The notes under the pieces: model-generated
What the model saw: only the letters and a program-made list of their open reading frames with translations
What the model was told of the DNA's origin: nothing
Databases searched by the model: none
Shown: piece by piece, positions 1 to 7,945 of the stretch
How positions within the stretch are numbered: position 1 is the stretch's first letter
Layout: every line of letters begins with the position of its first letter
NCBI GenBank assembly: GCA_025997935.1
Contig: BNVG01000005.1
Coordinates: 1 to 33,990 of the forward strand
DNA from: Synergistales bacterium
GTDB taxonomy: Bacteria; Synergistota; Synergistia; Synergistales; Aminobacteriaceae
Direction: 5' to 3'
DNA length: 33,990 nucleotides
Translations under genes and position numbers: made by a program

Positions 1-214
1 CCATAACCTTTTGCTTAACCGCAGGAATTCCGCCTTGTTTATAGTTTCTTACTGTTGCCTGAACGTGCCTTGTCTTCGCGTCGGTCAGTTCCACTATTTC
101 GGTTGTTGTCTTGCCTTTTTTGTGTAGTAGAATAATTTGCAAGCGCAAGTTCTCCTGTTCTTGCGGAGACATTTTTATAGCGTTTACTTCGAGCTCGCGT
201 TCTATATTTTCCAT
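1..214 (-). CDS. IS630-family transposase, N-terminal fragment (cut by window edge)
   Basis: The minus-strand frame opens at the ATG at 212-214 and continues past base 1, giving 71 residues. It reads MENIERELEVNAIKMSPQEQ, then a helix-turn-helix segment with LHKKGKTTTEIVELTDAK and VRNYKQGGIPAVKQK. The pattern of a short acidic start, a recognition-type HTH, and a 'Y-x-x-G-G-x-x-A-x-x-x-K' step matches the DNA-binding N-terminus of IS630-family (Tc1/mariner-like DDE) transposases; the catalytic domain is not in view. A second possible start is Met15. The gene sits at the end of the inserted element and reads away from the SIR2 gene. Family assignment is by pattern recognition only. Confidence 0.65.
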   Translation of the reverse strand, partial: MENIERELEVNAIKMSPQEQENLRLQIILLHKKGKTTTEIVELTDAKTRHVQATVRNYKQGGIPAVKQKVM

Positions 215-265
215 ACTTTTTATTATGCCATTGATTGGGTTTAAACGCAAGAGTTTTTTGGTGTG
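1..265 (-). mobile_element. IS630-family insertion sequence, one end only
   Basis: The element runs off the left edge. Its visible part is the transposase N-terminus (1-214) plus about 50 bp of terminal sequence. The boundary is placed near 260-265 because the SIR2 reading frame stops resembling its family there (after Ala-Leu-Ser-Asp) and runs into an A/T-rich tail and a stop. IS630 elements target TA, and a TA is present at the junction (ATATTAACACACC read on the minus strand). The exact terminal inverted repeat cannot be confirmed because the other end is outside the window. Confidence 0.6.
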
Positions 266-1257
266 TTAATATCTGAAAGCGCCCAAAGCATCCGCCCGAT
301 AAAATTGTCTTGCTGTGTACTATTGGAAGGCTTTGTTGATGCATATTCCATTACGATACGTTCTTTGCTAAGACTGCCATCCCGGTAATTTTCCGACCAA
401 GCATGGAGGGTTTCGTGCAAAGCTGAGTGTGCATTTGAGGAATCATATAAAATTGGGATTGCGCCTTTGGATCTCCATTCGTTAATCTTTTCTTTATCCT
501 CCCCTGGCATACAATCTCCGAGTGCATAAGCCCGTGGGGTATCCTCGCCCATCATTCGGTCTGCTGACAATGCGTCCATCATGTAGCGCAACACCGGATC
601 ATCTATGCTGTATCCCACAAACAACACTACATAATTTCTGAATACTTCACTGACAAAACGCGATGCCCAGCGTTCAGTCAGGTAAGCCAGGCCAAAATCG
701 CCGCTCGTAAGCACCAGCTGATTGAGTTCGGCTGTGTCTTTCTCCTGTTCGGGTAAAAGACCATGCAAGTACACTAATCCATCCCAACGGCTTATTTTTG
801 GTATTGGCAACATCGGAGCAACAAACGATTTGAAACTTTGCTTATCTTTCTTTTTAATATATTCAAAAATACGGTCAAAGTTGGTTGTCACAAGTCGTAG
901 ACCATCATGATTATGCGCTAATTGCAATAATGCTCTATGAGTGTTTAAAGCTCCTTTACGGCGCAGTTTGGGTTGTAAAATTTTCTTTAAAGTAGTTCGC
1001 ATACTTGATCTTTGCCCCGGGGTGCGTCGTTCCAGTAGGTCCAGAGTCATATCGTACTGACCCTTGCAGAAAGAGCTTTCTTCATTAGAATAACGTTCGG
1101 TTTCAAGCTGTTGATATATTTTTTCGACCAAGCTTTTGAATCCAGGCAAACCAGCAGGGTAAGATATACCTGCGCCGCAAAAGAAAACGACGCTCCCTTC
1201 TTCGTGTGCCTGAAGCAATTCATCTGGTATATCTGGCCCGTTTGTTATAAATTGCAT
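241..1257 (-). CDS. SIR2-domain defence protein, C-terminally truncated by IS insertion
   Basis: 338 residues. The SIR2-like NAD-binding signature is clear: FFCGAGISYPAGLPGF at residues 25-40, TTNFD at 124-128, the presumed catalytic His in YLHGL (His165), and FVGYSIDDPVLR near 215-226. Family knowledge: SIR2 domains of this type hydrolyse NAD+ in abortive anti-phage systems such as the DSR proteins, Thoeris ThsA and SIR2-HerA. The start follows GGGAGATATGGA directly before the ATG. Related defence sirtuins recalled with a similar N-terminus are around 1000 residues or more. Here the frame ends after 'RMLWALSD' in nine unrelated residues contributed by the adjacent IS630 end. The NADase domain is intact but the sensor/C-terminal region is lost, so the product is probably non-functional or deregulated. 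Confidence 0.75.
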   Translation of the reverse strand: MQFITNGPDIPDELLQAHEEGSVVFFCGAGISYPAGLPGFKSLVEKIYQQLETERYSNEESSFCKGQYDMTLDLLERRTPGQRSSMRTTLKKILQPKLRRKGALNTHRALLQLAHNHDGLRLVTTNFDRIFEYIKKKDKQSFKSFVAPMLPIPKISRWDGLVYLHGLLPEQEKDTAELNQLVLTSGDFGLAYLTERWASRFVSEVFRNYVVLFVGYSIDDPVLRYMMDALSADRMMGEDTPRAYALGDCMPGEDKEKINEWRSKGAIPILYDSSNAHSALHETLHAWSENYRDGSLSKERIVMEYASTKPSNSTQQDNFIGRMLWALSDINTPKNSCV

Positions 1258-1290
1258 TCCATATCTCCCATCGTCAAGACTGACGGCTCT

Positions 1291-1593
1291 TCACGCTTTC
1301 AGCTTTCTATAAATCTTCGCCCGCATCAAACTCATCATATCCCTCATAAAATCGGTGTCGTTGAACATTTTAACAAAGAATGCGTCGTTTTGTTCATATC
1401 GTTTCGCGGCCATCTCTATGAAGCCCTTTTCAAAGAGCAGTTTGAATGTCGCCTCGTCGTTGTTCTTTGCGTAGTTCTGCCATTTTACATCTGCTGTACT
1501 TCCAAATGCAACTAAAATGGCGGAGTGGATTGGCGGAGACGCGTCTTTAGCGGTTAAATCTAAATGGAAGCCGTCTTTGGAAAGGATGGACCA
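1291..1593 (-). pseudogene. unrecognised gene remnant, C-terminal segment
   Basis: An open minus-strand frame of 100 codons lacks a good start. It follows a TAA at 1594-1596 and ends at TGA 1291-1293, 34 bp upstream of the SIR2 start. The last 65 residues look like real protein: KWQNYAKNNDEATFKLLFE, then MAAKRYEQNDAFFVKMF and a basic tail RAKIYRKLKA. This is the style of the C-terminal helical domain of large helicase or restriction proteins, but I cannot name the family. It probably represents the end of an upstream defence gene truncated when the inverting hsdS cassettes arrived next to it. A short plus-strand frame at 1564-1659 in the same interval is not convincing. Confidence 0.35.
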
Positions 1594-1676
1594 TTATTGT
1601 GGGATGGTAGCAAAGTACGTCTTGAATGGAAGGGTGAGGGCAAGCCATTCAAGCGTTAATCATAATAGCCTCCTAA

Positions 1677-2384
1677 ACTCTTCGTGGCAAACTTATTCCG
1701 CAAGACTCGGACGACGAACCCGCGAGTGTCTTGCTTGACCGTATACGAGCGGGGAGAGAATCGCTTGTTAAGCAGGGCAAAATCAAGCCCACCAAGAGTG
1801 ATTCTGTTATCTTCCGAGGTGATGATAACTCTTATTATGAGCAGTTGCCGGATGGGTGGGAATTGGCGAAGATTAGCGACGTTTTTATAGTCAATCCTCG
1901 AAATATTGTTGATGATTCGGTCGCGGTTTCATTCGTGCCAATGACATTGATAGATGACGATTTTTCAAACCACTTCACTTTTCAGGAAAGACTGTGGGGT
2001 GAAATTAAATCTGGATTCACACATTTCCAAGAAGGGGATGTAGGGCTTGCGAAAATAACTCCCTGCTTGGAGAACAGAAAGTCTGTTGTCTTTCGAGGAT
2101 TACTAAATGGGATCGGAGCTGGGACTACGGAACTTCACATATTCCGTCCGATTTGTGAAAATTCGTTTGTGCCTGATTATTTACTGTGGTTTATCAAGAA
2201 CGAGCGATTTATAAAGAGTTGCATTGGTGCATTTTCTGGTGCGGTTGGTCAGCAACGTGTGAGCAAAGACTATATAGCGGAAACGGCCATTCCGGTACCG
2301 CCCTTCAATGAACAGTGCCACATTGTACGGGCAATTGATTTAGCTTTTCTGCAGTTGGATGAAATCGCCGAAAACCTCAGTTAA
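1677..2384 (+). pseudogene. silent hsdS cassette A (half specificity subunit)
   Basis: The plus-strand open frame follows a TAA at 1674-1676. It starts in the conserved HsdS repeat (LRGKLIPQDSDDEPASVLLD), passes KQGKIKPTKSDSVIFRGDD and QLPDGW, then gives one target-recognition domain (about residues 60-215) and the usual end 'PPFNEQ...LDEIAENLS'. It lacks the first TRD and has no promoter or ribosome-binding site of its own. It is a storage cassette for the type I RM specificity subunit. Its first ~160 bp are about 90-95% identical, in inverted orientation, to the central conserved region of the expressed hsdS. Inversion between the two would place this TRD in frame as the second TRD of the working gene. 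Confidence 0.8.
1829..1860 (+). repeat. hsdS inversion repeat, copy in cassette A
   Basis: This 32-bp sequence (CTCTTATTATGAGCAG followed by TTGCCGGATGGGTGGG) is present as an exact reverse complement at 2895-2926 at the head of cassette B. Its left part, with the preceding 11 bp (1818-1839, containing GGTGATGATAACTC), is also an exact inverted match to 4329-4350 inside the expressed hsdS. These are the crossover regions for cassette exchange. Confidence 0.9.
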
Positions 2385-2926
2385 GATTCTCGGCGATGTT
2401 ATCTAAATAGCAGAACACGTTTTCAATTGCTTCAACGACACGGTGTTGCTCTGTAAGCGGTGGCAATGCAAGCATGGTATTGCCCATTTCCGTGCCTGAT
2501 ATTTCTTTGAAAGTGGTTCCCGACGCTCGCAGGTGAATGTCTTCAACTTTTGCCATGAGATAGTAGTAGATGTATTCGTTTGTTTTAGTGATAAACGGTA
2601 TAACGGACTTGAAACCCTGATTGGTACAGATTTCATTGGCTGATATAGCAACATAACCAATAGGCGCACGGCTCGAAAAAAGCACGCTTCCCGTCGGCAT
2701 GAGCTGCGCCGAAGATTCGGCCAATCCTTTAGCTGTGATTTTCCGACTGCCTTTCTCTATATATTTTTCCGTATACCCGCTTAAATCGGCAGGTGTAATC
2801 CAAGGTATGCTGCCATCATTCCAATATGACGCTTCGATAGTGCTGGGAGTGCCGCCGCCAACGATTTGTCCAACATCACTTAATCGGCATGAAGCCCACC
2901 CATCCGGCAACTGCTCATAATAAGAG
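2377..2926 (-). pseudogene. silent hsdS cassette B (single TRD)
   Basis: The minus-strand frame encodes SYYEQLPDGWASCRLSDVGQ, then a TRD with GTPSTIEASYW and TPADLSGY, and the typical end 'LPPLTEQHRVVEAIENVF...LDNIAENLN'. TRDs beginning 'W...L.DV....GGGTPS' are classical HsdS modules. Only a TRD and its C-terminal helix are present. The frame stays open upstream without a start codon, and the nominal TTG start in QLPDGW is not credible as a gene start. It converges on cassette A, overlapping it by 8 bp, and shares a perfect 32-bp inverted repeat with it at the TRD entry point. It is probably never translated in this orientation. Confidence 0.8.
2895..2926 (-). repeat. hsdS inversion repeat, copy in cassette B
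   Basis: Exact 32-bp inverted copy of 1829-1860, encoding SYYEQLPDGW in both cassettes. Recombination between the two copies flips 1861-2894 and exchanges the TRDs of cassettes A and B. Confidence 0.9.
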
Positions 2927-3006
2927 AATAAAGCAATTCCTCCCTCTTGCGTTACAACAAGTAAGCGGCTTTATCGCTGCAAAATCTTGTTTCGGAGGGA
3001 TAGCGG

Positions 3007-3810
3007 ATGAAAGAGCAGTTCGAGGCTTACTTGCAAAAGAGTAATCTTTCGCAAAACACAGTTACCTCGTATTTGTGGACGGTCGATTACTTCCTGACCA
3101 ACTACAACGGGGTAAGCGCGGAGAATCTGTTGGCTTATAAGGGTTATTTACTGGAGAAGTACAAACCCAAAACCGTAAACTTGCGGATACAGGCCATTAA
3201 CAAGTACCTTGCCTTCTTGGGTGAAGAAAAACTACAACTCAAGTTTGTCAAGATTCAGCAAAAGAATTTCTTGGAGAACGTTATAAGCAACGCCGACTAC
3301 AAGTTTTTCAAGAATTCGTTAAAGAAAGACGGCAATACGGAATGGTTCTTCGTCGTATGGTACTTGGCGGCTACTGGAGCACGGGTCAGTGAACTGATCC
3401 AAATAAAGGTAGAACACGTTGAAGCGGGTTATTTTGACCTTTACACCAAAGGCGGTAAATTGCGGCGGCTTTATATTCCTCAAAAGCTGAAAATGGAAAC
3501 CTTGGAATGGCTGAGAGCGGCTGAGAAGACTTCCGGTTATCTTTTCCTAAACCGTTTTGGAGAACGGATCACGACACGTGGTATTTCTCAACAGTTGAAA
3601 AACTACGCTCAAAAGTATGGCCTCAATACAAAGGTCGTCTATCCGCATTCGTTCCGGCACCGCTTCGCCAAAAATTTCCTCGAAAAGTACAACGACATCG
3701 CTCTGCTTGCTGATCTTATGGGCCACGAGAGCATTGAAACGACGCGGATTTATCTGCGGAGGACGGCAAGTGAGCAACAGGCTCTTGTGGATAAGATTGT
3801 GACGTGGTAA
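3007..3810 (+). CDS. tyrosine recombinase of the hsdS inversion system
   Basis: 267 residues. The N-terminal SAM-like core-binding domain (1-85, LSQNTVTSYLWTVDYFL) is followed by a catalytic domain with Arg126 (TGARVSEL), Lys148/151 (TKGGKLRR), His214-x-x-Arg217 (HSFRHRF), His240 (LMGHESIETT) and the nucleophile Tyr249. The start is preceded by GGAGG with an 8-nt gap. The protein is short, lacks an arm-binding domain and is flanked on both sides by hsdS material, as in the Xer/PsrA-type recombinases that shuffle hsdS genes in Firmicutes and Bacteroides. It is therefore assigned to site-specific inversion rather than element integration. It lies inside the invertible segment, so its own orientation flips with the large inversion. 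Confidence 0.85.
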   Translation: MKEQFEAYLQKSNLSQNTVTSYLWTVDYFLTNYNGVSAENLLAYKGYLLEKYKPKTVNLRIQAINKYLAFLGEEKLQLKFVKIQQKNFLENVISNADYKFFKNSLKKDGNTEWFFVVWYLAATGARVSELIQIKVEHVEAGYFDLYTKGGKLRRLYIPQKLKMETLEWLRAAEKTSGYLFLNRFGERITTRGISQQLKNYAQKYGLNTKVVYPHSFRHRFAKNFLEKYNDIALLADLMGHESIETTRIYLRRTASEQQALVDKIVTW

Positions 3811-3823
3811 CAGTAACAGAATA

Positions 3824-3850
3824 GAAGCACTCCTTGGTAGGGAGTGCTTC
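3824..3850. terminator. convergent hairpin between recombinase and hsdS
   Basis: A perfect 10-bp stem, GAAGCACTCC / GGAGTGCTTC, with a 7-nt loop sits in the 45 bp between the convergent ends of the recombinase gene and hsdS. It lacks a strong T-run on either side, so its termination efficiency is uncertain. It would serve both genes. Confidence 0.6.
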
Positions 3851-3855
3851 AGCAT

Positions 3856-5250
3856 TTACACAAGCGTCGCGGTTATGCTGTCAAGCTGTTCAAACGCTAC
3901 CTCTATTGCTGCGACTATGCGTTGCTGTTCGGCGAGCGGTGGAAGGGCGACATATTTCTGAGAATAATCAGAAATCCAGTATCGCTTATGCGTTGTGTGA
4001 TTACACTCTACCGTTTTCATAAAATGGTTCAGATATTTTATATCCACCCAATTCGTTCGTAAAATTTTCATCGCTGATGACTTCACTTTGAACGGAAAAT
4101 CGACATACCTACTATCAGTTGTGAAATCATCGAAAATAATAACAGGTAAGTCGGAGCAAATGCCTGTTTGTTCCTGAGTATAACCGATAATGAATGACTT
4201 ACCAGCCGTTAAAACTGGTGTTTTATATTCATCTCTGTAATCGGTCGTATTAACGATATATTGCGTTGGCTGTTCATAGTCAAGAATCTCGCATAATTGG
4301 CAAACTGCCCATGATTCCGCTAATCCCACATAATAAGAGTTATCATCACCTCTAAAGATAACAGAATCACTCTTGGCAAGCTTGATTTTGCCCTGCTTAA
4401 CAAGCGATTCTCTCTCCGCTCGTATACGGTCAAGCAAGACACTCGCCGGTTCATCGGCGGGGTCTTGGGGAACGAGTTTGCCACGAATAGCGAGCGAGAG
4501 AATTTTAGATTTCGCGGCGGTGACGGCGGCTTGCAAGTTTGACTTGTTACGCTCTATTTCGTTAATCACCGCGAACGTTGATTCAATCGCGACGGTGATG
4601 CGGCGTTGCTCGGCGATAGGAGGGAGCGGAATAGCAAAGTCTAAGATTATTTCTCTGCGAATTCCAGGTATAAGACCATTTGCTTGTGAAATTATAATCT
4701 GTATGTTAGAAGAAATAACATATTGCAAATAATGAATACTAATATCCGTGTAAGCGCGCAAAGCCTGTATTTGCCTTGCAATATGAGCAGATTCTAAATG
4801 CGATATCGCCATTTTCCCGATGCCCGCCCCTTTACACGTCAGTAGCAAATCATCACATTGAGAATAAACTTGTGGAGAGTCTGTCCAACGATTAACTATA
4901 ACACGCCCATTTTCAAGGCAACTTGCGCCCGTAATGTATGGAATACCGATACCGCTATCATTGTATCTTTCAGGTGTTAAATCTTGTCCAGAAAACAATT
5001 CTACAATGTCACCTAACTTGCACCACACCCACTTTTGTGGCAACTGCGCATAGTGCGATTTATCATCACCGCGTAAAATGGCGCTATCGCCTTTATCGCG
5101 CTTGATTTTGCCAGCCTTAATTAACTGCTCCTTTTCGGCGCGGATACGTTCAAGCAAAACGGCGGCGGACTCATCGTTTGGGTCCTGCGGAACGAGTTTG
5201 CCGCGAATGGCGAGGTCAAGTATTTTCTGGCGAAGCTGTTTGGTGTTCAT
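3856..5250 (-). CDS. hsdS: type I restriction-modification specificity subunit (expressed copy)
   Basis: 464 residues, normal full length for HsdS. The order is N-terminal conserved helix (KILDLAIRGKLVPQD, 9-23), TRD1 (about 68-215, QLPQKWVWCKLGDIVELFSG), the central conserved helix repeating the first (KILSLAIRGKLVPQD, 249-263), TRD2 (about 308-440), and a C-terminal helix ending LDSITATLV. It determines the DNA sequence recognised by the HsdM/HsdR complex. It overlaps the DUF1016 gene by 4 bp (ATGA), so it is translationally coupled as the last gene of the operon. The central repeat contains the inversion site shared with cassettes A and B, making TRD2 the variable half and TRD1 fixed. Confidence 0.9.
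   Translation of the reverse strand: MNTKQLRQKILDLAIRGKLVPQDPNDESAAVLLERIRAEKEQLIKAGKIKRDKGDSAILRGDDKSHYAQLPQKWVWCKLGDIVELFSGQDLTPERYNDSGIGIPYITGASCLENGRVIVNRWTDSPQVYSQCDDLLLTCKGAGIGKMAISHLESAHIARQIQALRAYTDISIHYLQYVISSNIQIIISQANGLIPGIRREIILDFAIPLPPIAEQRRITVAIESTFAVINEIERNKSNLQAAVTAAKSKILSLAIRGKLVPQDPADEPASVLLDRIRAERESLVKQGKIKLAKSDSVIFRGDDNSYYVGLAESWAVCQLCEILDYEQPTQYIVNTTDYRDEYKTPVLTAGKSFIIGYTQEQTGICSDLPVIIFDDFTTDSRYVDFPFKVKSSAMKILRTNWVDIKYLNHFMKTVECNHTTHKRYWISDYSQKYVALPPLAEQQRIVAAIEVAFEQLDSITATLV
4329..4485 (-). repeat. hsdS inversion repeat in the expressed gene (central conserved region)
   Basis: This is the inverted counterpart of about 1683-1839. It includes an almost uninterrupted identical run from GCGAGTGTCTTGCTTGACCG through AAGCAGGGCAAAATCAAG (one mismatch), and the 22-bp exact match 4329-4350. 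It codes for the central repeat of HsdS (PQDPADEPASVLLDRIRAER). Crossover here with cassette A inverts about 2.5 kb, including the recombinase gene. Confidence 0.85.
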
Positions 5251-6458
5251 TCGTCCGCCTCGTCTTGTTCGTCAACGTAGGTTTCAAGCAACTTCTTCAT
5301 ATCGTCAAAGTCAGGAAGCGCCTTTTGCCACCGCTCCGGCATCTCGTTTCGCGTCCTGTAAGTCGCCACGCCCATAGGTTTTGTGTAGTCGCGCACGGCG
5401 AACTCCACAATGTTTCGGCTCGCTTCCTTGCAAAGAATAATGCCTATCGACGGGGCTTCGTCCGCTTGCCGGACGTATTCGTCAAGCGCGGAGAGATAGA
5501 AATTTAGCTGTCCCAAGTGAGCGGGCTTGAATTCTCCGCGCTTCAACTCAATGGCAACCAAACAATGCAACTCACGATTGAAGAAAAGCAGGTCTATGAA
5601 AAATTCTTTTTCGTCAACAATTACACGGTGCTGATTCCCGATAAAGCAAAACTTATTGCCGCATGACAGTATGAATTGTTTGATATTCGCCATGATTTTG
5701 TGTTCTATTAGTCGCTCATCTGGGTCATTCTCATCTTCGATGTTGATGAAATCAAGCAGATATTCGTCTTTGAACGCCCGAATAGCGCGCCTCGCTTGTT
5801 CAGGCTCAGATAAGGTCTGCAAGAAGTTATTTGGCAGCGCGCCGGATTTATTGTATAAATCGCCGCGCAGGTTGGATTTCAACGCTTCCACGCTCCAAAA
5901 TTCAGCGGCGCATCGCGCAATATAGAACAATCTGCCATTCAGAGATTTTTCCTTTGCTAATATCTCAGAATGATGAGTGAATCCCACTCTTAAAAACTCA
6001 ATAGCAGAAAAGCCGTGTATTACAAAGCCGCCTATATGCCTTAACAACAGGCTTAAATCAACAGGGGCTTCGATAGACGGCGTGACTTCCAATTCGTTCG
6101 TTGGCAATGGACGAATTACTAAACCCGACGCCTCTGTAATTTCGTCCATTGGCAATGGACGATTTACGAAAATCGGTTGCCAGCCTTCATAAAATAGACG
6201 CATACGCTTAATGGAAACCTCGGAAAACCCGCGAAGCCCCGGTAACTCACGTTGCAAAGATTCTGATAACCGCCTTATTGCGCCTTGCCCCCAAACGCTG
6301 TTACGGGAATTATCGGAAACATATCTACCGACGGCGTAATATAGGCCGAGCAATTCCTTGTTTACAAGCGTTGCCGCCTGATACCGCGAGCGAACAATCG
6401 CATCCTTTATTATAATAGCTGCATTCCCAAAATCAACGAGACTTGTTTCGTCTATCAT
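5247..6458 (-). CDS. DUF1016/YhcG-family PDDEXK nuclease domain protein
   Basis: 403 residues. The N-terminal DUF1016_N-type helical region (about 10-190: LLGLYYAVGRYVSDN, WGQGAIRRLSESLQRELPG, GFSEVSIKRMRLFYEGW) is followed by a C-terminal nuclease fold. The nuclease core is Asp289 and Glu304-x-Lys306 (FFIDLLFFNRELHCLVAIELK), followed by HLGQLNFYLSALDEY. YhcG-like proteins frequently sit inside type I RM operons; their biochemical role is not settled. The gene overlaps hsdM and hsdS by 4 bp each, so it is coupled to both. An extended low-complexity stretch (about 96-130) contains two near-repeats, RPLPMDEITEASG and RPLPTNELEVTPS. Confidence 0.85.
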   Translation of the reverse strand: MIDETSLVDFGNAAIIIKDAIVRSRYQAATLVNKELLGLYYAVGRYVSDNSRNSVWGQGAIRRLSESLQRELPGLRGFSEVSIKRMRLFYEGWQPIFVNRPLPMDEITEASGLVIRPLPTNELEVTPSIEAPVDLSLLLRHIGGFVIHGFSAIEFLRVGFTHHSEILAKEKSLNGRLFYIARCAAEFWSVEALKSNLRGDLYNKSGALPNNFLQTLSEPEQARRAIRAFKDEYLLDFINIEDENDPDERLIEHKIMANIKQFILSCGNKFCFIGNQHRVIVDEKEFFIDLLFFNRELHCLVAIELKRGEFKPAHLGQLNFYLSALDEYVRQADEAPSIGIILCKEASRNIVEFAVRDYTKPMGVATYRTRNEMPERWQKALPDFDDMKKLLETYVDEQDEADE

Positions 6459-7930
6459 TCGTCTACCTCGCCGATAAGTTTTTCGAGGTTGCTAACCGCC
6501 GTTACAATAGCCGCTGATTTCTCTTTAATCAAGTCGAGAAGCTCACCAAGTGTGCAGTCCGTAGGGCTGTCGCCGGATTTTAACCAAGTGATGTCAAGGC
6601 TTGTCTTGTCGCGGGCGATAATCTCATCGTAGCTAAATCTACGCCAACGCCCATCACTATTCTCCGCGCTGTAAGTCTCGGTGCGGCGATGTCGGTTATC
6701 AGGGTTAAAACACGTCACAAAATCGTCAAGGTCGCTTTCGCGGAGCGGGTTCTTTTTCAGCGTGTGCTTGACGTTAGTACGGTAGTCGTAAATCCAAACT
6801 TCTTTTGTTTGGTGTGCAGGCGCGGCTACACAGTTATCGAAAAAGATGACGTTAGCCTTGACACCCTGCGCGTAAAATATGCCTGTCGGCAAGCGCAAAA
6901 TCGTGTGTAAGTCGGTAGTCTCAAGTAACTTGCGCCGCACGGTTTCGCCCGCTCCGCCCTCAAACAGCACGTTATCGGGAACGACGACCGCCGCCGTACC
7001 TGTCGCTTTCAGTAATGTATGGATATGTTGAACGAAATTTAACTGTTTGTTGGAAGTCGTCGCCCAAAAATCCTGACGGTTGTAAATCAAATCCTCTTGC
7101 TCCTGTTCGCCCCGTTCGTTAGTGAACGTCATGGATGACTTTTTGCCGAAGGGTGGATTTGTCAAAATATAATCGAATCTGTCGCCGGGGTCTGAGGTGA
7201 GCGAATCGGAGCGGATTATAGGCGGCGTTCCCTCGAAGTCGCTGATATTGTGAAGAAACAGATTCATAAGGCACAAACGGTAGGTGCTTTGTACGATTTC
7301 CCATCCTTTGAATGTCTGGAACTTCAAAAACTTCTTCTCGTCCGCGTTCATGGGGTAATTCTTCTCTAAGAACGCCTTGACCGCAAGCAGGAAGCCGCCG
7401 CTACCACAACACGGATCGGCAATAGTTCCGCCGAGAACCGGGCGAACACACCTCACCATAGCGTTAATCAAAGCGCGCGGCGTGAAGTATTGTCCTGCGC
7501 CGCTTTTTGTGTCTGCGGCGATTTTCTCCAACAAATCTTCGTAGATATCGCCCTTAACGTCAGTAGACATAGACGACCACTTCTCAGCGTCAACCATGTT
7601 GATAACTTTGGCGAGTTGGGCAGGGTTGGAAATTTTATTTTGCGCTCCCGTGTATATCTGCTGCAACGTTCCCGTCTGCCCCGCGAGGCTTTTTAGAACG
7701 TACTCATAATGATTAAACAGCTCGTCGCCGCTCTTGGCTTTCAGCGTGTCCCATTCACAGTTGGCGGGTATGCCTATATTGCGGTTATAAGGCGGTTTTG
7801 AGTATTCGTCAGCCATTTTTACGAACAAAAGGTATGTGAGCTGTTCGAGATAGTCACTCTTGCCTATGCCGTCGTCGCGGAGCGCGTTAGCCATAGACCA
7901 TATCTTTTGCCCGACATTTGATTCCGCCAT
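6455..7930 (-). CDS. hsdM: type I restriction-modification N6-adenine methyltransferase
   Basis: 491 residues, typical HsdM length. The N-terminal HsdM_N helical domain is residues 7-130 (KIWSMANALRDDGIGKSDYL). The catalytic domain carries GQYFTPRALI (146-155), the SAM-binding motif I DPCCGSGGF (172-180) and the catalytic motif IV NPPFG (258-262). It methylates adenine in the HsdS-defined bipartite site and protects self DNA. The start has AGGAGGACACACAA before the ATG. It lies 15 bp after the DUF5655-like gene and overlaps the DUF1016 gene by 4 bp, consistent with one transcript. Confidence 0.95.
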   Translation of the reverse strand: MAESNVGQKIWSMANALRDDGIGKSDYLEQLTYLLFVKMADEYSKPPYNRNIGIPANCEWDTLKAKSGDELFNHYEYVLKSLAGQTGTLQQIYTGAQNKISNPAQLAKVINMVDAEKWSSMSTDVKGDIYEDLLEKIAADTKSGAGQYFTPRALINAMVRCVRPVLGGTIADPCCGSGGFLLAVKAFLEKNYPMNADEKKFLKFQTFKGWEIVQSTYRLCLMNLFLHNISDFEGTPPIIRSDSLTSDPGDRFDYILTNPPFGKKSSMTFTNERGEQEQEDLIYNRQDFWATTSNKQLNFVQHIHTLLKATGTAAVVVPDNVLFEGGAGETVRRKLLETTDLHTILRLPTGIFYAQGVKANVIFFDNCVAAPAHQTKEVWIYDYRTNVKHTLKKNPLRESDLDDFVTCFNPDNRHRRTETYSAENSDGRWRRFSYDEIIARDKTSLDITWLKSGDSPTDCTLGELLDLIKEKSAAIVTAVSNLEKLIGEVDE

Positions 7931-7945
7931 TTGTGTGTCCTCCTG

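Noticed and set aside
1517..1738. 73-codon plus-strand frame upstream of cassette A
   Set aside because: Overlaps the cassette A frame and the minus-strand remnant, with no SD and no recognisable motif.
3007..3810. Recombinase as integrase of the plasmid-like element
   Set aside because: It lacks an arm-binding domain and is enclosed by inverted hsdS repeats, which explains it as the inversion enzyme.
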